The notes beneath the pieces were generated by a model. It saw nothing but the letters and a program-made list of their open reading frames with translations, had not been told where the DNA came from and did not search any database. A program made the position numbers and the translations under genes. From NCBI GenBank assembly GCA_039621445.1, contig CP154955.1, positions 45,655,540 to 45,719,539 of the forward strand: a stretch of 64,000 nucleotides of DNA. Direction: 5' to 3'. Numbering within the stretch: position 1 is the stretch's first letter; the number at the start of each line of letters is the position of its first letter. Positions 24,301 through 51,025 of the stretch are shown one piece after another. This DNA is from Euglena gracilis (Eukaryota; Euglenida; Euglenophyceae; Euglenales).

Positions 24301-27300
24301 GTTCGAGGAGGGACCTCGAACGTTTTTAAGCCCCTCCTTGAAGGGGGGGGGGGGCTTAAAAACGTTCGAGGAGGTCCGAGCTCGAACCTCCTCCTACTGT
24401 ACTGTAACTCCTACCGCCCATTCACCCTCCGGCCAAGCGCTTTGTCAGACCGAAACTTGGTCATGATTGCCCATGCCACTGTTTGGATCATTTGGGGCTT
24501 TATTGACTGCGGGGGGGGGGGGCAAGGCAACCCTTGTATTGAACATAACTGCAGAATTCTCATGCCCAAGAAATCGTCAGAATCGGCAAAATTTTTTCGG
24601 GCATGATGTTTGGGCATTTCCTGGAAAATTGCCAAAAAAATCCAGGACACAGCGTTCAAATAAAAAAATTTGACCTTTTAGCGGGGGTCTCCAAAAATCA
24701 TCGTTCTGGATCCGTTGGGGTGAACTCCCACCCCAACCTAAACCACTGACCCCTTCTAGCATCAGACCCCACCCCTGCGCGGGTTAGGGCTGGGGTTAGG
24801 GTAAGGGTTAGGGCTGGGGTTTGGGATTTGGGGTTAAGGGTAAGGGGTAGGGGAGGGGGGTGGGGGTAAGGGTTCGGGTTGGGGTTAGTAGGTGATCTGC
24901 ACAAACACCACCTGCCTGGCCTGCCTGCCTGGCATTGGTACTTTGGTTGGCCGTTTGACGATTCCGAGGAGGGCATCTGAGAGGTTCACACCCGGGAGGG
25001 TTACAGTAGTGGGATGGACCGTAGGAGGAGGGTCTCGAACCTCCTCGAACGTCCTCGAACGACATTCGAGGAGGTTCGAGACCCTCCTCGAACGTCGTTC
25101 GAGGACGTTAGAGGAGGTTCGAGACCCTCCTCGAACGTCGTTCGAGGTCGTTCGAGGACGTTGGGAATATTTTTGAATAAAACTACTTTTGAATGAGTGC
25201 AGTCCTGCGCGAGTAAAAAAAATATTTTTCTAACCCTAAACCTGACCCTAACCGTATTCTTTCTAATACCGGGGGGGGGGGGGATTGATGCTAGATAAAA
25301 TTAGACCCGACAAAATTGGAAGCCGAAAAAATTGGTGCCAAACCTGAAAACGGCCCGGAAAAAATTGGCAGGTTTTGTTTGCAAGGTGACTGGAAAAAGG
25401 GTGATTTTCAAAATTTTGAGGCAGGATTTCCAAAAAAGGCGCGGAAAAATTTGGCAGGATTTCTGTACGCCAATTTTTTCCCAATCAATTTTTTCGGCAT
25501 CCAATTCCCCCCCCCGGTAACATCAGAAATTCTCCCAGTGAATATTTTTGAATAAAAACACTTATGAATCAGTGCATTCCTGTGTAAGAAAAAACATGTT
25601 TCTTTAAAACGCGTGGAAAATTTCCCCCTACAGGGTGCCAGCTACCCCAAAGAGTCGCCCAACTAGGGTTAATACAGATGGGGGGACCCTCGCTCGGCGC
25701 CTTCGGCGCCTCGCTCGGGTCCCCCCATGCTTTTAGCCCTAGTTGGGCGACTCTTTGGGTTCGCCGTGCACCCTGTAGAGGGAAATATAGCAACGATGAG
25801 CGGGATGGTTGCAACCATTGGGGAGGAAACCTTAACCCTAACCCTATTTCTTCTAATAACGTCAGAAATTCTCCCGGTATGGGAATGTTTTAGTATGAAA
25901 ATATTTATGAATCAGTGAATTCTTGCGTAAAAAAAATTATGTTTTTTTTCAAAACGCGTGGAAAATTTCCCACTACAGGCTCTCTCTGGGCCTAGGTTGC
26001 CCAAGTAGGGAGCGACGGAGGAGGGGATTTGAAAAGTTCAAATTACCAACCCAATCACATATCGAGAGAGAATAGGTCTCGCCTGCTTGGGTGGTCGTTT
26101 CTGAAAAGGTTCCCAAAAAACAAAAAACAAAAAAAAACCCACGCATAATTTGTCGAGGACGTTGGTGTTGAAAGCTGTATGCATATACGCAGGAGGAGGG
26201 TCGAGATGTCTTTCGAGGTCGTTCCCTCACTGGTGCCAACGTTGTGGGCTTTGGCAATGGCCTTGGGACTGTCCCACACTACTGCCCCAACATTTTGCCG
26301 TACCCAAACCACCAATCTGCCACCCGGCCTTCAGGCTAAACCCCACCCCACGCTCCCTCCTCCTCCACGCTGTACAGGTCCCACCGGCCGAGACGACGTC
26401 CGCCCAAATCCTTTCAAAAAACAGCCACCGTAGCCCGACGCTGCGCGGCGTCCACACGGGAGGGTTCGAGGAGGTTCGAGACCCTCCTCGAACATCGTTC
26501 GAGGTCGTTCGAGGAGGGACCTCGAACGTTTTTAAGCCCCTCCTTGAAGGGGGGGGGGGCTTAAAAACGTTCGAGGAGGTCCGAGCTCGAACCTCCTCCT
26601 ACTGTACTGTAACTCCTACCGCCCATTCACCCTCCGGCCAAGCGCTTTGTCAGACAGAAACTTGGTCATGATTGCCCATGCCACTGTTTGGATCATTTGG
26701 GGCTTTATTGACTGCGGGGGGGGGGGGGCAAGGCAACCCTTGTATTGAACATAACTGCAGAATTCTCATGCCCAAGAAATCGTCAGAATCGGCAAAATTT
26801 TTTCGGGCATGATGTTTGGGCATTTCCTGGAAAATTGCCAAAAAAATCCAGGACACAGCGTTCAAATAAAAAAATTTGACCTTTTAGCGGGGGTCTCCAA
26901 AAATCATCGTTCTGGATCCGTTGGGGTGAACTCCCACCCCAACCTAAACCACTGACCCCTTCTAGCATCAGACCCCACCCCTGCGCGGGTTAGGGCTGGG
27001 GTTAGGGTAAGGGTTAGGGCTGGGGTTTGGGATTTGGGGTTAAGGGTAAGGGGTAGGGGAGGGGGTTGGGGGTAAGGGTTCGGGTTGGGGTTAGTAGGTG
27101 ATCTGCACAAACACCACCTGCCTGGCCTGCCTGCCTGGCATTGGTACTTTTGGTTGGCCGTTTGACGATTCCGAGGAGGGCATCTGAGAGGTTCACACCC
27201 GGGAGGGTTACAGTAGTGGGATGGACCGTAGGAGGAGGGTCTCGAACCTCCTCGAACGTCCTCGAACGACATTCGAGGAGGTTCGAGACCCTCCTCGAAC

Positions 27301-30300
27301 GTCGTTCGAGGACGTTAGAGGAGGTTCGAGACCCTCCTCGAACGTCGTTCGAGGTCGTTCGAGGACGTTGGGAATATTTTTGAATAAAACTACTTTTGAA
27401 TGAGTGCAGTCCTGCGCGAGTAAAAAAAATATTTTTCTAACCCTAAACCTGACCCTAACCGTATTCTTTCTAATACCGGGGGGGGGGGGGATTGATGCTA
27501 GATAAAATTAGACCCGACAAAATTGGAAGCCGAAAAAATTGGTGCCAAACCTGAAAACGGCCCGGAAAAAATTGGCAGGTTTTGTTTGCAAGGTGACTGG
27601 AAAAAGGGTGATTTTCAAAATTTTGAGGCAGGATTTCCAAAAAAGGCGCGGAAAAATTTGGCAGGATTTCTGTACGCCAATTTTTTCCCAATCAATTTTT
27701 TCGGCATCCAATTCCCCCCCCCCGGTAACATCAGAAATTCTCCCAGTGAATATTTTTGAATAAAAACACTTATGAATCAGTGCATTCCTGTGTAAGAAAA
27801 AACATGTTTCTTTAAAACGCGTGGAAAATTTCCCCCTACAGGGTGCCAGCTACCCCAAAGAGTCGCCCAACTAGGGTTAATACAGATGGGGGGACCCTCG
27901 CTCGGCGCCTTCGGCGCCTCGCTCGGGTCCCCCCATGCTTTTAGCCCTAGTTGGGCGACTCTTTGGGTTCGCCGTGCACCCTGTAGAGGGAAATATAGCA
28001 ACGATGAGCGGGATGGTTGCAACCATTGGGGAGGAAACCTTAACCCTAACCCTATTTCTTCTAATAACGTCAGAAATTCTCCCGGTATGGGAATGTTTTT
28101 GAATGAAAATATTTATGAATCAGTGCATTCTTGCGTAAGAAAAAAATATGTTTTTTTTCAAAACGCGTGGAAAATTTCCCACTACAGGCTCTCTCTGGGC
28201 CTAGGTTGCCCAAGTAGGGAGCGACGGAGGAGGGGATTTGAAAAGTTCAAATTACCAACCCAATCACATATCGAGAGAGAATAGGTCTCGCCTGCTTGGG
28301 TGGTCGTTTCTGAAAAGGTTCCCAAAAACCCAAAAACAAAAAAAAGAACCCACGCATAATTTGTCGAGGACGTTGGTGTTGAAAGCTGTATGCATATACG
28401 CAGGAGGAGGGTCGAGATGTCTTTCGAGGTCGTTCCCTCACTGGTGCCAACGTTGTGGGCTTTGGCAATGGCCTTGGGACTGTCCCACACTACTGCCCCA
28501 ACATTTTGCCGTACCCAAACCACCAATCTGCCACCCGGCCTTCAGGCTAAACCCCACCCCACGCTCCCTCCTCCACGCTGTACAGGTCCCACCGGCCGAG
28601 ACGACGTCCGCCCAAATCCTTTCAAAAAACAGCCACCGTAGCCCGACGCTGCGCGGCGTCCACACGGGAGGGTTCGAGGAGGTTCGAGACCCTCCTCGAA
28701 CATCGTTCGAGGTCGTTCGAGGAGGGACCTCGAACGTTTTTAAGCCCCTCCTTGAAGGGGGGGGGGGGCTTAAAAACGTTCGAGGAGGTCCGAGCTCGAA
28801 CCTCCTCCTACTGTAACCCGCCCATTCACCCTCCGGCCAAGCGCTTTGTCAGACCGAAACTTGGTCATGATTGCCCATGCCACTGTTTGGATCATTTGGG
28901 GCTTTATTGACTGCGGGGGGGGGGGGCAAGGCAACCCTTGTATTGAACATAACTGCAGAATTCTCATGCCCAAGAAATCGTCAGAATCGGCAAAATTTTT
29001 TCGGGCATGATGTTTGGGCATTTCCTGGAAAATTGCCAAAAAAAATCCAGGACACAGCGTTCAAATAAAAAAATTTGACCTTTTAGCGGGGGTCTCCAAA
29101 AATCATCGTTCTGGACCCGTTGGGGTGAACTCCCACCCCAACCTAAACCACTGACCCCTTCTAGCATCAGACCCCACCCCTGCGCGGGTTAGGGCTGGGG
29201 TTAGGGTAAGGGTTAGGGCTGGGGTTTGGGATTTGGGGTTAAGGGTAAGGGGTAGGGGAGGGGGTTGGGGGTAAGGGTTCGGGTTGGGGTTAGTAGGTGA
29301 TCTGCACAAACACCACCTGCCTGGCCTGCCTGCCTGGCATTGGTACTTTTGGTTGGCCGTTTGACGATTCCGAGGAGGGCATCTGAGAGGTTCACACCCG
29401 GGAGGGTTACAGTAGTGGGATGGACCGTAGGAGGAGGGTCTCGAACCTCCTCGAACGTCCTCGAACGACATTCGAGGAGGTTCGAGACCCTCCTCGAACG
29501 TCGTTCGAGGACGTTAGAGGAGGTTCGAGACCCTCCTCGAACGTCGTTCGAGGTCGTTCGAGGACGTTGGGAATATTTTTGAATAAAACTACTTTTGAAT
29601 GAGTGCAGTCCTGCGCGAGTAAAAAAAATATTTTTCTAACCCTAAACCTGACCCTAACCGTATTCTTTCTAATACCGGGGGGGGGGAATTGATGCTAGAT
29701 AAAATTAGACCCGACAAAATTGGAAGCCGAAAAAATTGGTGCCAAACCTGAAAACGGCCCGGAAAAAATTGGCAGGTTTTGTTTGCAAGGTGACTGGAAA
29801 AAGGGTGATTTTCAAAATTTTGAGGCGGGATTTCCAAAAAAGGCGCGGAAAAATTTGGCAGGATTTCTGTACGCCAATTTTTTCCCAATCAATTTTTTCG
29901 GCATCCAATTCCCCCCCCCCCCGGTAACATCAGAAATTCTCCCAGTGAATATTTTTGAATAAAAACACTTATGAATCAGTGCATTCCTGTGTAAGAAAAA
30001 ACATGTTTCTTTAAAACGCGTGGAAAATTTCCCCCTACAGGGTGCCAGCTACCCCAAAGAGTCGCCCAACTAGGGTTAATACAGATGGGGGGACCCTCGC
30101 TCGGCGCCTTCGGCGCCTCGCTCGGGTCCCCCCATGCTTTTAGCCCTAGTTGGGCGACTCTTTGGGTTCGCCGTGCACCCTGTAGAGGGAAATATAGCAA
30201 CGATGAGCGGGATGGTTGCAACCATTGGGGAGGAAACCTTAACCCTAACCCTATTTCTTCTAATAACGTCAGAAATTCTCCCGGTATGGGAATGTTTTTG

Positions 30301-33300
30301 AATGAAAATATTTATGAATCAGTGCATTCTTGCGTAAGAAAAAAATATGTTTTTTTTCAAAACGCGTGGAAAATTTCCCACTACAGGCTCTCTCTGGGCC
30401 TAGGTTGCCCAAGTAGGGAGCGACGGAGGAGGGGATTTGAAAAGTTCAAATTACCAACCCAATCACATATCGAGAGAGAATAGGTCTCGCCTGCTTGGGT
30501 GGTCGTTTCTGAAAAGGTTCCCAAAAACCCAAAAACAAAAAAAAGAACCCACGCATAATTTGTCGAGGACGTTGGTGTTGAAAGCTGTATGCATATACGC
30601 AGGAGGAGGGTCGAGATGTCTTTCGAGGTCGTTCCCTCACTGGTGCCAACGTTGTGGGCTTTGGCAATGGCCTTGGGACTGTCCCACACTACTGCCCCAA
30701 CATTTTGCCGTACCCAAACCACCAATCTGCCACCCGGCCTTCAGGCTAAACCCCACCCCACGCTCCCTCCTCCACGCTGTACAGGTCCCACCGGCCGAGA
30801 CGACGTCCGCCCAAATCCTTTCAAAAAACAGCCACCGTAGCCCGACGCTGCGCGGCGTCCACACGGGAGGGTTCGAGGAGGTTCGAGACCCTCCTCGAAC
30901 ATCGTTCGAGGTCGTTCGAGGAGGGACCTCGAACGTTTTTAAGCCCCTCCTTGAAGGGGGGGGGGGGGGCTTAAAAACGTTCGAGGAGGTCCGAGCTCGA
31001 ACCTCCTCCTACTGTAACCCGCCCATTCACCCTCCGGCCAAGCGCTTTGTCAGACCGAAACTTGGTCATGATTGCCCATGCCACTGTTTGGATCATTTGG
31101 GGCTTTATTGACTGCGGGGGGGGGGGGGCAAGGCAACCCTTGTATTGAACATAACTGCAGAATTCTCATGCCCAAGAAATCGTCAGAATCGGCAAAATTT
31201 TTTCGGGCATGATGTTTGGGCATTTCCTGGAAAATTGCCAAAAAAAATCCAGGACACAGCGTTCAAATAAAAAAATTTGACCTTTTAGCGGGGGTCTCCA
31301 AAAATCATCGTTCTGGACCCGTTGGGGTGAACTCCCACCCCAACCTAAACCACTGACCCCTTCTAGCATCAGACCCCACCCCTGCGCGGGTTAGGGCTGG
31401 GGTTAGGGTAAGGGTTAGGGCTGGGGTTTGGGATTTGGGGTTAAGGGTAAGGGGTAGGGGAGGGGGTTGGGGGTAAGGGTTCGGGTTGGGGTTAGTAGGT
31501 GATCTGCACAAACACCACCTGCCTGGCCTGCCTGCCTGGCATTGGTACTTTTGGTTGGCCGTTTGACGATTCCGAGGAGGGCATCTGAGAGGTTCACACC
31601 CGGGAGGGTTACAGTAGTGGGATGGACCGTAGGAGGAGGGTCTCGAACCTCCTCGAACGTCCTCGAACGACATTCGAGGAGGTTCGAGACCCTCCTCGAA
31701 CGTCGTTCGAGGACGTTAGAGGAGGTTCGAGACCCTCCTCGAACGTCGTTCGAGGTCGTTCGAGGACGTTGGGAATATTTTTGAATAAAACTACTTTTGA
31801 ATGAGTGCAGTCCTGCGCGAGTAAAAAAAATATTTTTCTAACCCTAAATCTGACCCTAACCGTATTCTTTCTAATACCGGGGGGGGGGAATTGATGCTAG
31901 ATAAAATTAGACCCGACAAAATTGGAAGCCGAAAAAAATGGTGCCAAACCTCAAAACGTCCAGGAAAAAATTGGCAGGTTTTGTTTGCAAGGTGACTGGA
32001 AAAAGGGTGATTTTCAAAATTTTGAGGGGGGATTTCGAAAAAAGGCGCGGAAAATTTTGGAAGGATTTGTGTACGCCAATTTTTCTCCAATCAATTTTTT
32101 CTGCATCCAATTCCCCCCCCCCCGGTAACATCAGAAATTCTCCCAGTGAATATTTTTGAATAAAAACACTTATGAATCAGTGCATTCCTGTGTAAGAAAA
32201 AACATGTTTCTTTAAAACGCGTGGAAAATTTCCCCCTACAGGGTGCCAGCTACCCCAAAGAGTCGCCCAACTAGGGTTAATACAGATGGGGGGACCCTCG
32301 CTCGGCGCCTTCGGCGCCTCGCTCGGGTCCCCCCATGCTTTTAGCCCTAGTTGGGCGACTCTTTGGGTTCGCCGTGCACCCTGTAGAGGGAAATATAGCA
32401 ACGATGAGCGGGATGGTTGCAACCATTGGGGAGGAAACCTTAACCCTAACCCTATTTCTTCTAATAACGTCAGAAATTCTCCCGGTATGGGAATGTTTTT
32501 GAATGAAAATATTTATGAATCAGTGCATTCTTGCGTAAGAAAAAAATATGTTTTTTTTCAAAACGCGTGGAAAATTTCCCACTACAGGCTCTCTCTGGGC
32601 CTAGGTTGCCCAAGTAGGGAGCGACGGAGGAGGGGATTTGAAAAGTTCAAATTACCAACCCAATCACATATCGAGAGAGAATAGGTCTCGCCTGCTTGGG
32701 TGGTCGTTTCTGAAAAGGTTCCCAAAAACCCAAAAACAAAAAAAAGAACCCACGCATAATTTGTCGAGGACGTTGGTGTTGAAAGCTGTATGCATATACG
32801 CAGGAGGAGGGTCGAGATGTCTTTCGAGGTCGTTCCCTCACTGGTGCCAACGTTGTGGGCTTTGGCAATGGCCTTGGGACTGTCCCACACTACTGCCCCA
32901 ACATTTTGCCGTACCCAAACCACCAATCTGCCACCCGGCCTTCAGGCTAAACCCCACCCCACGCTCCCTCCTCCACGCTGTACAGGTCCCACCGGCCGAG
33001 ACGACGTCCGCCCAAATCCTTTCAAAAAACAGCCACCGTAGCCCGACGCTGCGCGGCGTCCACACGGGAGGGTTCGAGGAGGTTCGAGACCCTCCTCGAA
33101 CATCGTTCGAGGTCGTTCGAGGAGGGACCTCGAACGTTTTTAAGCCCCTCCTTGAAGGGGGGGGGGGGGCCGTAAAAAAGTTGGAGGAGGTCCGAGCTCG
33201 AACCTCCTCCTACTGTAACCCGCCCATTCACCCTCCGGCCAAGCGCTTTGTCAGACCGAAACTTGGTCATGATTGCCCATGCCACTGTTTGGATCATTTG

Positions 33301-33718
33301 GGGCTTTATTGACTGCGGGGGGGGGGGGGGCAAGGCAACCCTTGTATTGAACATAACTGCAGAATTCTCATGCCCAAGAAATCGTCAGAATCGGCAAAAT
33401 TTTTTCGGGCATGATGTTTGGGCATTTCCTGGAAAATTGCCAAAAAAATCCAGGACACAGCGTTCAAATAAAAAAATTTGACCTTTTAGCGGGGGTCTCC
33501 AAAAATCATCGTTCTGGACCCGTTGGGGTGAACTCCCACCCCAACCTAAACCACTGACCCCTTCTAGCATCAGACCCCACCCCTGCGCGGGTTAGGGCTG
33601 GGGTTAGGGTAAGGGTTAGGGCTGGGGTTTGGGATTTGGGGTTAAGGGTAAGGGGTAGGGGAGGGGGTGGGGGTAAGGGTTCGGGTTGGGGTTAGTAGGT
33701 GATCTGCACAAACACCAC

Positions 33719-36700
33719 TGAGGGTGACTTGTTGCACGAAAGGAATGGGGATGGGATGCGGAAAAGACTGTCGGCAGTTTTGTGGGGAGAGAAATCCCTT
33801 GATTCATTTGGACAGCTCAATAGCGGGAGAAAGGGAGAACGCTGCGGCGTACCTCCTCTCGGCCCTGTGCCGACCCGGACCCAGGGCGGGCTCCCGAAGG
33901 GCTGCGGATGGCCGACTCGTTGGCCGACCTCGTCGGGCCCCACACCGCGGTGGGGAGGACCGGCGGGACGCTCAGCGAAGGGCCGCGGCAACGACCAGGG
34001 TTTGCGCCGCCTCCCACCGCACTGGGCCCTCCATTTGCCAGAACCAGGCCCAAAGGCGACCCGGGGGATGCATTGGGTGATTACACTTGAGGAGGGGGGC
34101 TTTGCCAATGCATGGCATCATAAAACAAATTCTTCAAAAAATGTATTATTAAATTAAATTTTATGAATTACATTTATAAATGACATTAAAGCAGTGAATT
34201 TCATTATTTCTCTCTGTTATCCCCAATGCAGAGGAAGAATTGATCCATCTCGGATGATTTCTGTGTGAAAATAAGTGCCAGGGATGGGTATTTTGCGAAA
34301 AAGAAAAATGTTATCTACTATCGCTGTTGATCAATTATCTTCACAGAGCCGTCACATGAAAAAAGAATCGGAAATTTATATTATAGAAATATTTATTCCT
34401 GTGCCTTACGCTTATTCTGCATTCCACTTAAATCAGTTTTTGAATATCTGTGGGGCATTTGTGCATCATCTGGATATCACATACGAACTACAAATAAATT
34501 ACAAAAAAAACACATTTCAAATTTCAATCCTGGCACATTTTGAGAGGCGAAAATGCGATTCCGCAAACCCTGCTAAGACCCTGAGACGCTCGCGATGAAT
34601 CCAGAGACTTATGGTGACAGGTTGAGAAGGATACCTCAAGTGTGGACGAGAAAGGACCGTGTTCGGACCGATGAAGGCAAAGCCTCCTGCTGATAGGCTC
34701 CACACTGCCATGCCCCAACTGAAAAGATGAGTGGTGGTGCCATGCAAAAGATGTCCGATGAGTATTAACCCTTGATGGTTGAACAGTTGCGCATTATGGT
34801 TGCTGGCTGTGAGGCTCGAAGGGATGGGATGCTGCTTGTTAGTGATGGTTCAGTCACGGCGAAAAAAGAAATACCTGAATACTTCTGGCATATTCACTCG
34901 GTATGGTTGAGAGGGAGTGGAGGTGGTGGACCACCCCCCAGGAGGGGGGCTGGTCGACTTAGGTCCTGGCTGAAGCCAATCCAGGCAAACTTGCCTTTGG
35001 CCACTTCTTACTCCCTGTTGCCTTCGGCGCCGGGGGTGTGCATCAGCCCTCAGCTCTACACACCCCAAACCCTGACCCCCCCCCCGGACCCCTGCCTGAC
35101 AAAGGCACCCAGCACTCCCCTGTGGGGGGGAGGGGGGCGACCTTTTCATCGGAAGTTGGGGAGGATGCCTTGAGAGCTTGGCCAGGGTTTGGCCGAGCGC
35201 AAGCCGAAACACCTGGAAAGGGGTGAATGAAAATGCTTCCAGCTGTTGCCTGGCTCCAATGGCCTCTTTTCCACGGCGACCTCCGCCACCCCCTGCCTTC
35301 CCTGTGGCCCAACCCGAGGGGCGGTGGTGGCAATGCCTCGCAGGGGGCCAGTCACCCCACAACGGCCTCACTGAGACTGTGGACGCTGCGTGTGGGGAGG
35401 GAGGTAAGGGGGGGGGGGGCGAATGGAGCACACCGTGCCCTGTATGCGCCTGGCGGGATGGCTTTTGGCACCTCTCCCACCCAGCCCAAAGTACGGCTTG
35501 GCTTCAGAGCGGGTCAAGGTTGCACATCAAAGCTTGACTTTAAATTCTGGGGCGGTCTAATCCTTGGCAAACCCAAATCCAAACTCCTTCTCCTCCAAAC
35601 TCCAAATCCTAACTCCTTCTCTTATTCCAACCCTGACACTTATTTGCTACGCAGAAAACCCGGGAAACGGAGGTTGAAAAGGCCGACCACAAGAACACAC
35701 GCCCGGGGTGGCGGCCAACCCTAACTCCTTCCCCTTGTCCAACGACCGCTCAAATTCGTCTCGACAGTCGTTAAAAAGGGCAAGCATTCATCTCTGAGAG
35801 GTTGGCGGGGGGTCGTTAAACAAGGAGGGGACCGGGGTGGGCAAAAACTAACCATACACAGGGGGAATGGACATTTTTGGCTGCTTTGCCCCCCCCTACC
35901 AAATTCATCACTTTGGCCCAATTTGGCAATCCTTGGCAACTTTTGGCAACGTTTGGCCAGTCTATGGGCATTTATGGGCAATCTTGCACACTGTCCTGCC
36001 GACTTGAGAAATACACGTCAATTTCAGCTGGTCACTGGACGCTGGACAAAAAGAAACAAACAGGAAAACCATCCCAAACGAGAAAAGAGTGTGGCAAAGG
36101 ATGCCTGGAGCTGCAGGCAGAGGTCAGCTTCGGCCGTTGCCAGCGGAGACAGGGCATTGGGCAGAGGAGTGTGGAGGCTGCTGCTGTGCTCAAAAGACAC
36201 GGTGTGCAACAAATGCAAGGGCTTCAGGCCCCCAAACGGAACCAAACAAGTATCAGACAAGAACTCACCTCGGGCTGAGGGTTGGCAGGTGGTCTGAGAA
36301 AAGAACAGGGCTGGCCCAGCAGCATAACATGGTTCCAGGATAATAACAAACAAAAATCCCATAGGGGGAAAACATAACATGGTGCGAGGGTATAATCTTT
36401 GTTGAGTGACAGTCTCCCAAAGAATGATGACGGGTGTGAAAAGCGGCAGAACCTTGCAAAATTCAAACATTTCACGGCGAAGGCGTGCAGTTAGGAATGG
36501 GAATAAATAAGGACCATATCGTGACATTGCGTCCATTCATCGCCTTAAACTTGTAACGGATGTTTATATTTTTACACTGTACTGTACCACAGAGCAGCAC
36601 AAACATATGCACTGTACCCACCTAATACCCGACGTCTTGGAAGAAAAAAAACATCTCCCACGCTCAGTGTCAAAAGGAGCAGATGCCTAAATGAGCAGCA

Positions 36701-36747
36701 TCAGAATGACGGCAGCGGTGCAGCAAGGCCCCACAGCCACACTGACC
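33719..36747. other. Spacer between satellite array and dipeptidase gene
   Basis: 33,830-34,080 is GC-rich and open in several frames on both strands but not recognisable. 34,110-34,560 is strikingly AT-rich, with a 107-codon plus-strand frame (34,275-34,598) of no known family. 34,900-35,420 has a GC-rich exon-like stretch on the minus strand, also unrecognised. No gene can be supported. Confidence 0.4.
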
Positions 36748-50635
<13,888 letters not shown>

Positions 50636-50744
50636 CGGGCTGGGGAGGCAAGGAGCACGGGAGTACCTGTGATGAAAAATGCGGTATTATTTTGGCGCAA
50701 GGCAAGAAGGTATTTTTGGAGGGTCAACTTGCCCTCTTCCTTCT

Positions 50745-50862
50745 TGAGCATTTCTTCGCTCCGAACTTCTCCGTCTGAGTACTTCTCCGTTGGAGTACTT
50801 CTCCATATGATATGAGTTCTTCTCTGTATGAGTACTTCTCCGTACGAGTATTTCTCCGTATG
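50745..50862. repeat. 15-bp minisatellite at the insertion point
   Basis: Seven or so degenerate copies of GAGTACTTCTCCGTA in the 5' flank of the dipeptidase gene. It stops a few bases before the left end of the 12.9-kb element. Confidence 0.85.
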
Positions 50863-50865
50863 CTT

Positions 50866-50870
50866 TCTGG
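50866..50870. other. Target-site duplication, left (TCTGG)
   Basis: The five bases directly outside the left inverted repeat equal the five bases directly outside the right one (63,764-63,768), as expected from staggered-cut integration. Confidence 0.8.
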
Positions 50871-50893
50871 CTTAGGCGGCGCGAATTGCCCAA
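50871..50893 (+). repeat. Left terminal inverted repeat (23 bp)
   Basis: Exact reverse complement of 63,741-63,763. Imperfect similarity continues inward to about 50,932. Confidence 0.95.
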
Positions 50894-51025
50894 GTAATTT
50901 TTGCGTTTTTTGACGTTTTTTGGCTGTTTTAAAAACACCCAAAAGGACACAAAATTTTGAGCTGAGAGGGGTGTGTGGCAGCTTTGGGCCAAAATTTTAT
51001 GAAAGTGGTTTTGCGCGGTATTCCG

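Larger units (their letters stand above)
20510..33718. repeat. Six-copy tandem array, 2.2-kb unit
   Basis: The landmark GGATGGACCGTAGGAGG recurs at about 20,600, 22,806, 25,012, 27,219, 29,418 and 31,620, giving periods of 2,206, 2,206, 2,207, 2,199 and 2,202 bp. Copies differ mainly in G- and A-homopolymer length and scattered substitutions; parts of copies 1 and 6 are the most diverged. Each unit contains, in order: a block of nested GTTCGAGG/CCTCGAAC inverted repeats (20,610-20,755 in copy 1), CCCTAA-type telomere-like tracts, three related 50-bp AT-rich subrepeats ending in a CGTGGAAAATTTCCC motif, a 170-bp foldback, a second CTCGAAC foldback around a G-run (22,075-22,200), and a GGTTAGGG-like tract (22,572-22,680). 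The many conserved reading frames are by-products of unit identity. The array lies between the two large host genes. Confidence 0.95.

Noticed and set aside
20589-33480. Many long reading frames repeated in each 2.2-kb unit, some 190-260 codons
   Set aside because: They occur in several frames and both strands at once, are rich in simple motifs (RSRTLEEVRDPPRTSF), and their conservation follows from unit identity. No protein family or splice structure supports them.
20510-33718. CRISPR-like array
   Set aside because: Units are 2.2 kb, not short repeats with spacers, and the DNA is eukaryotic.
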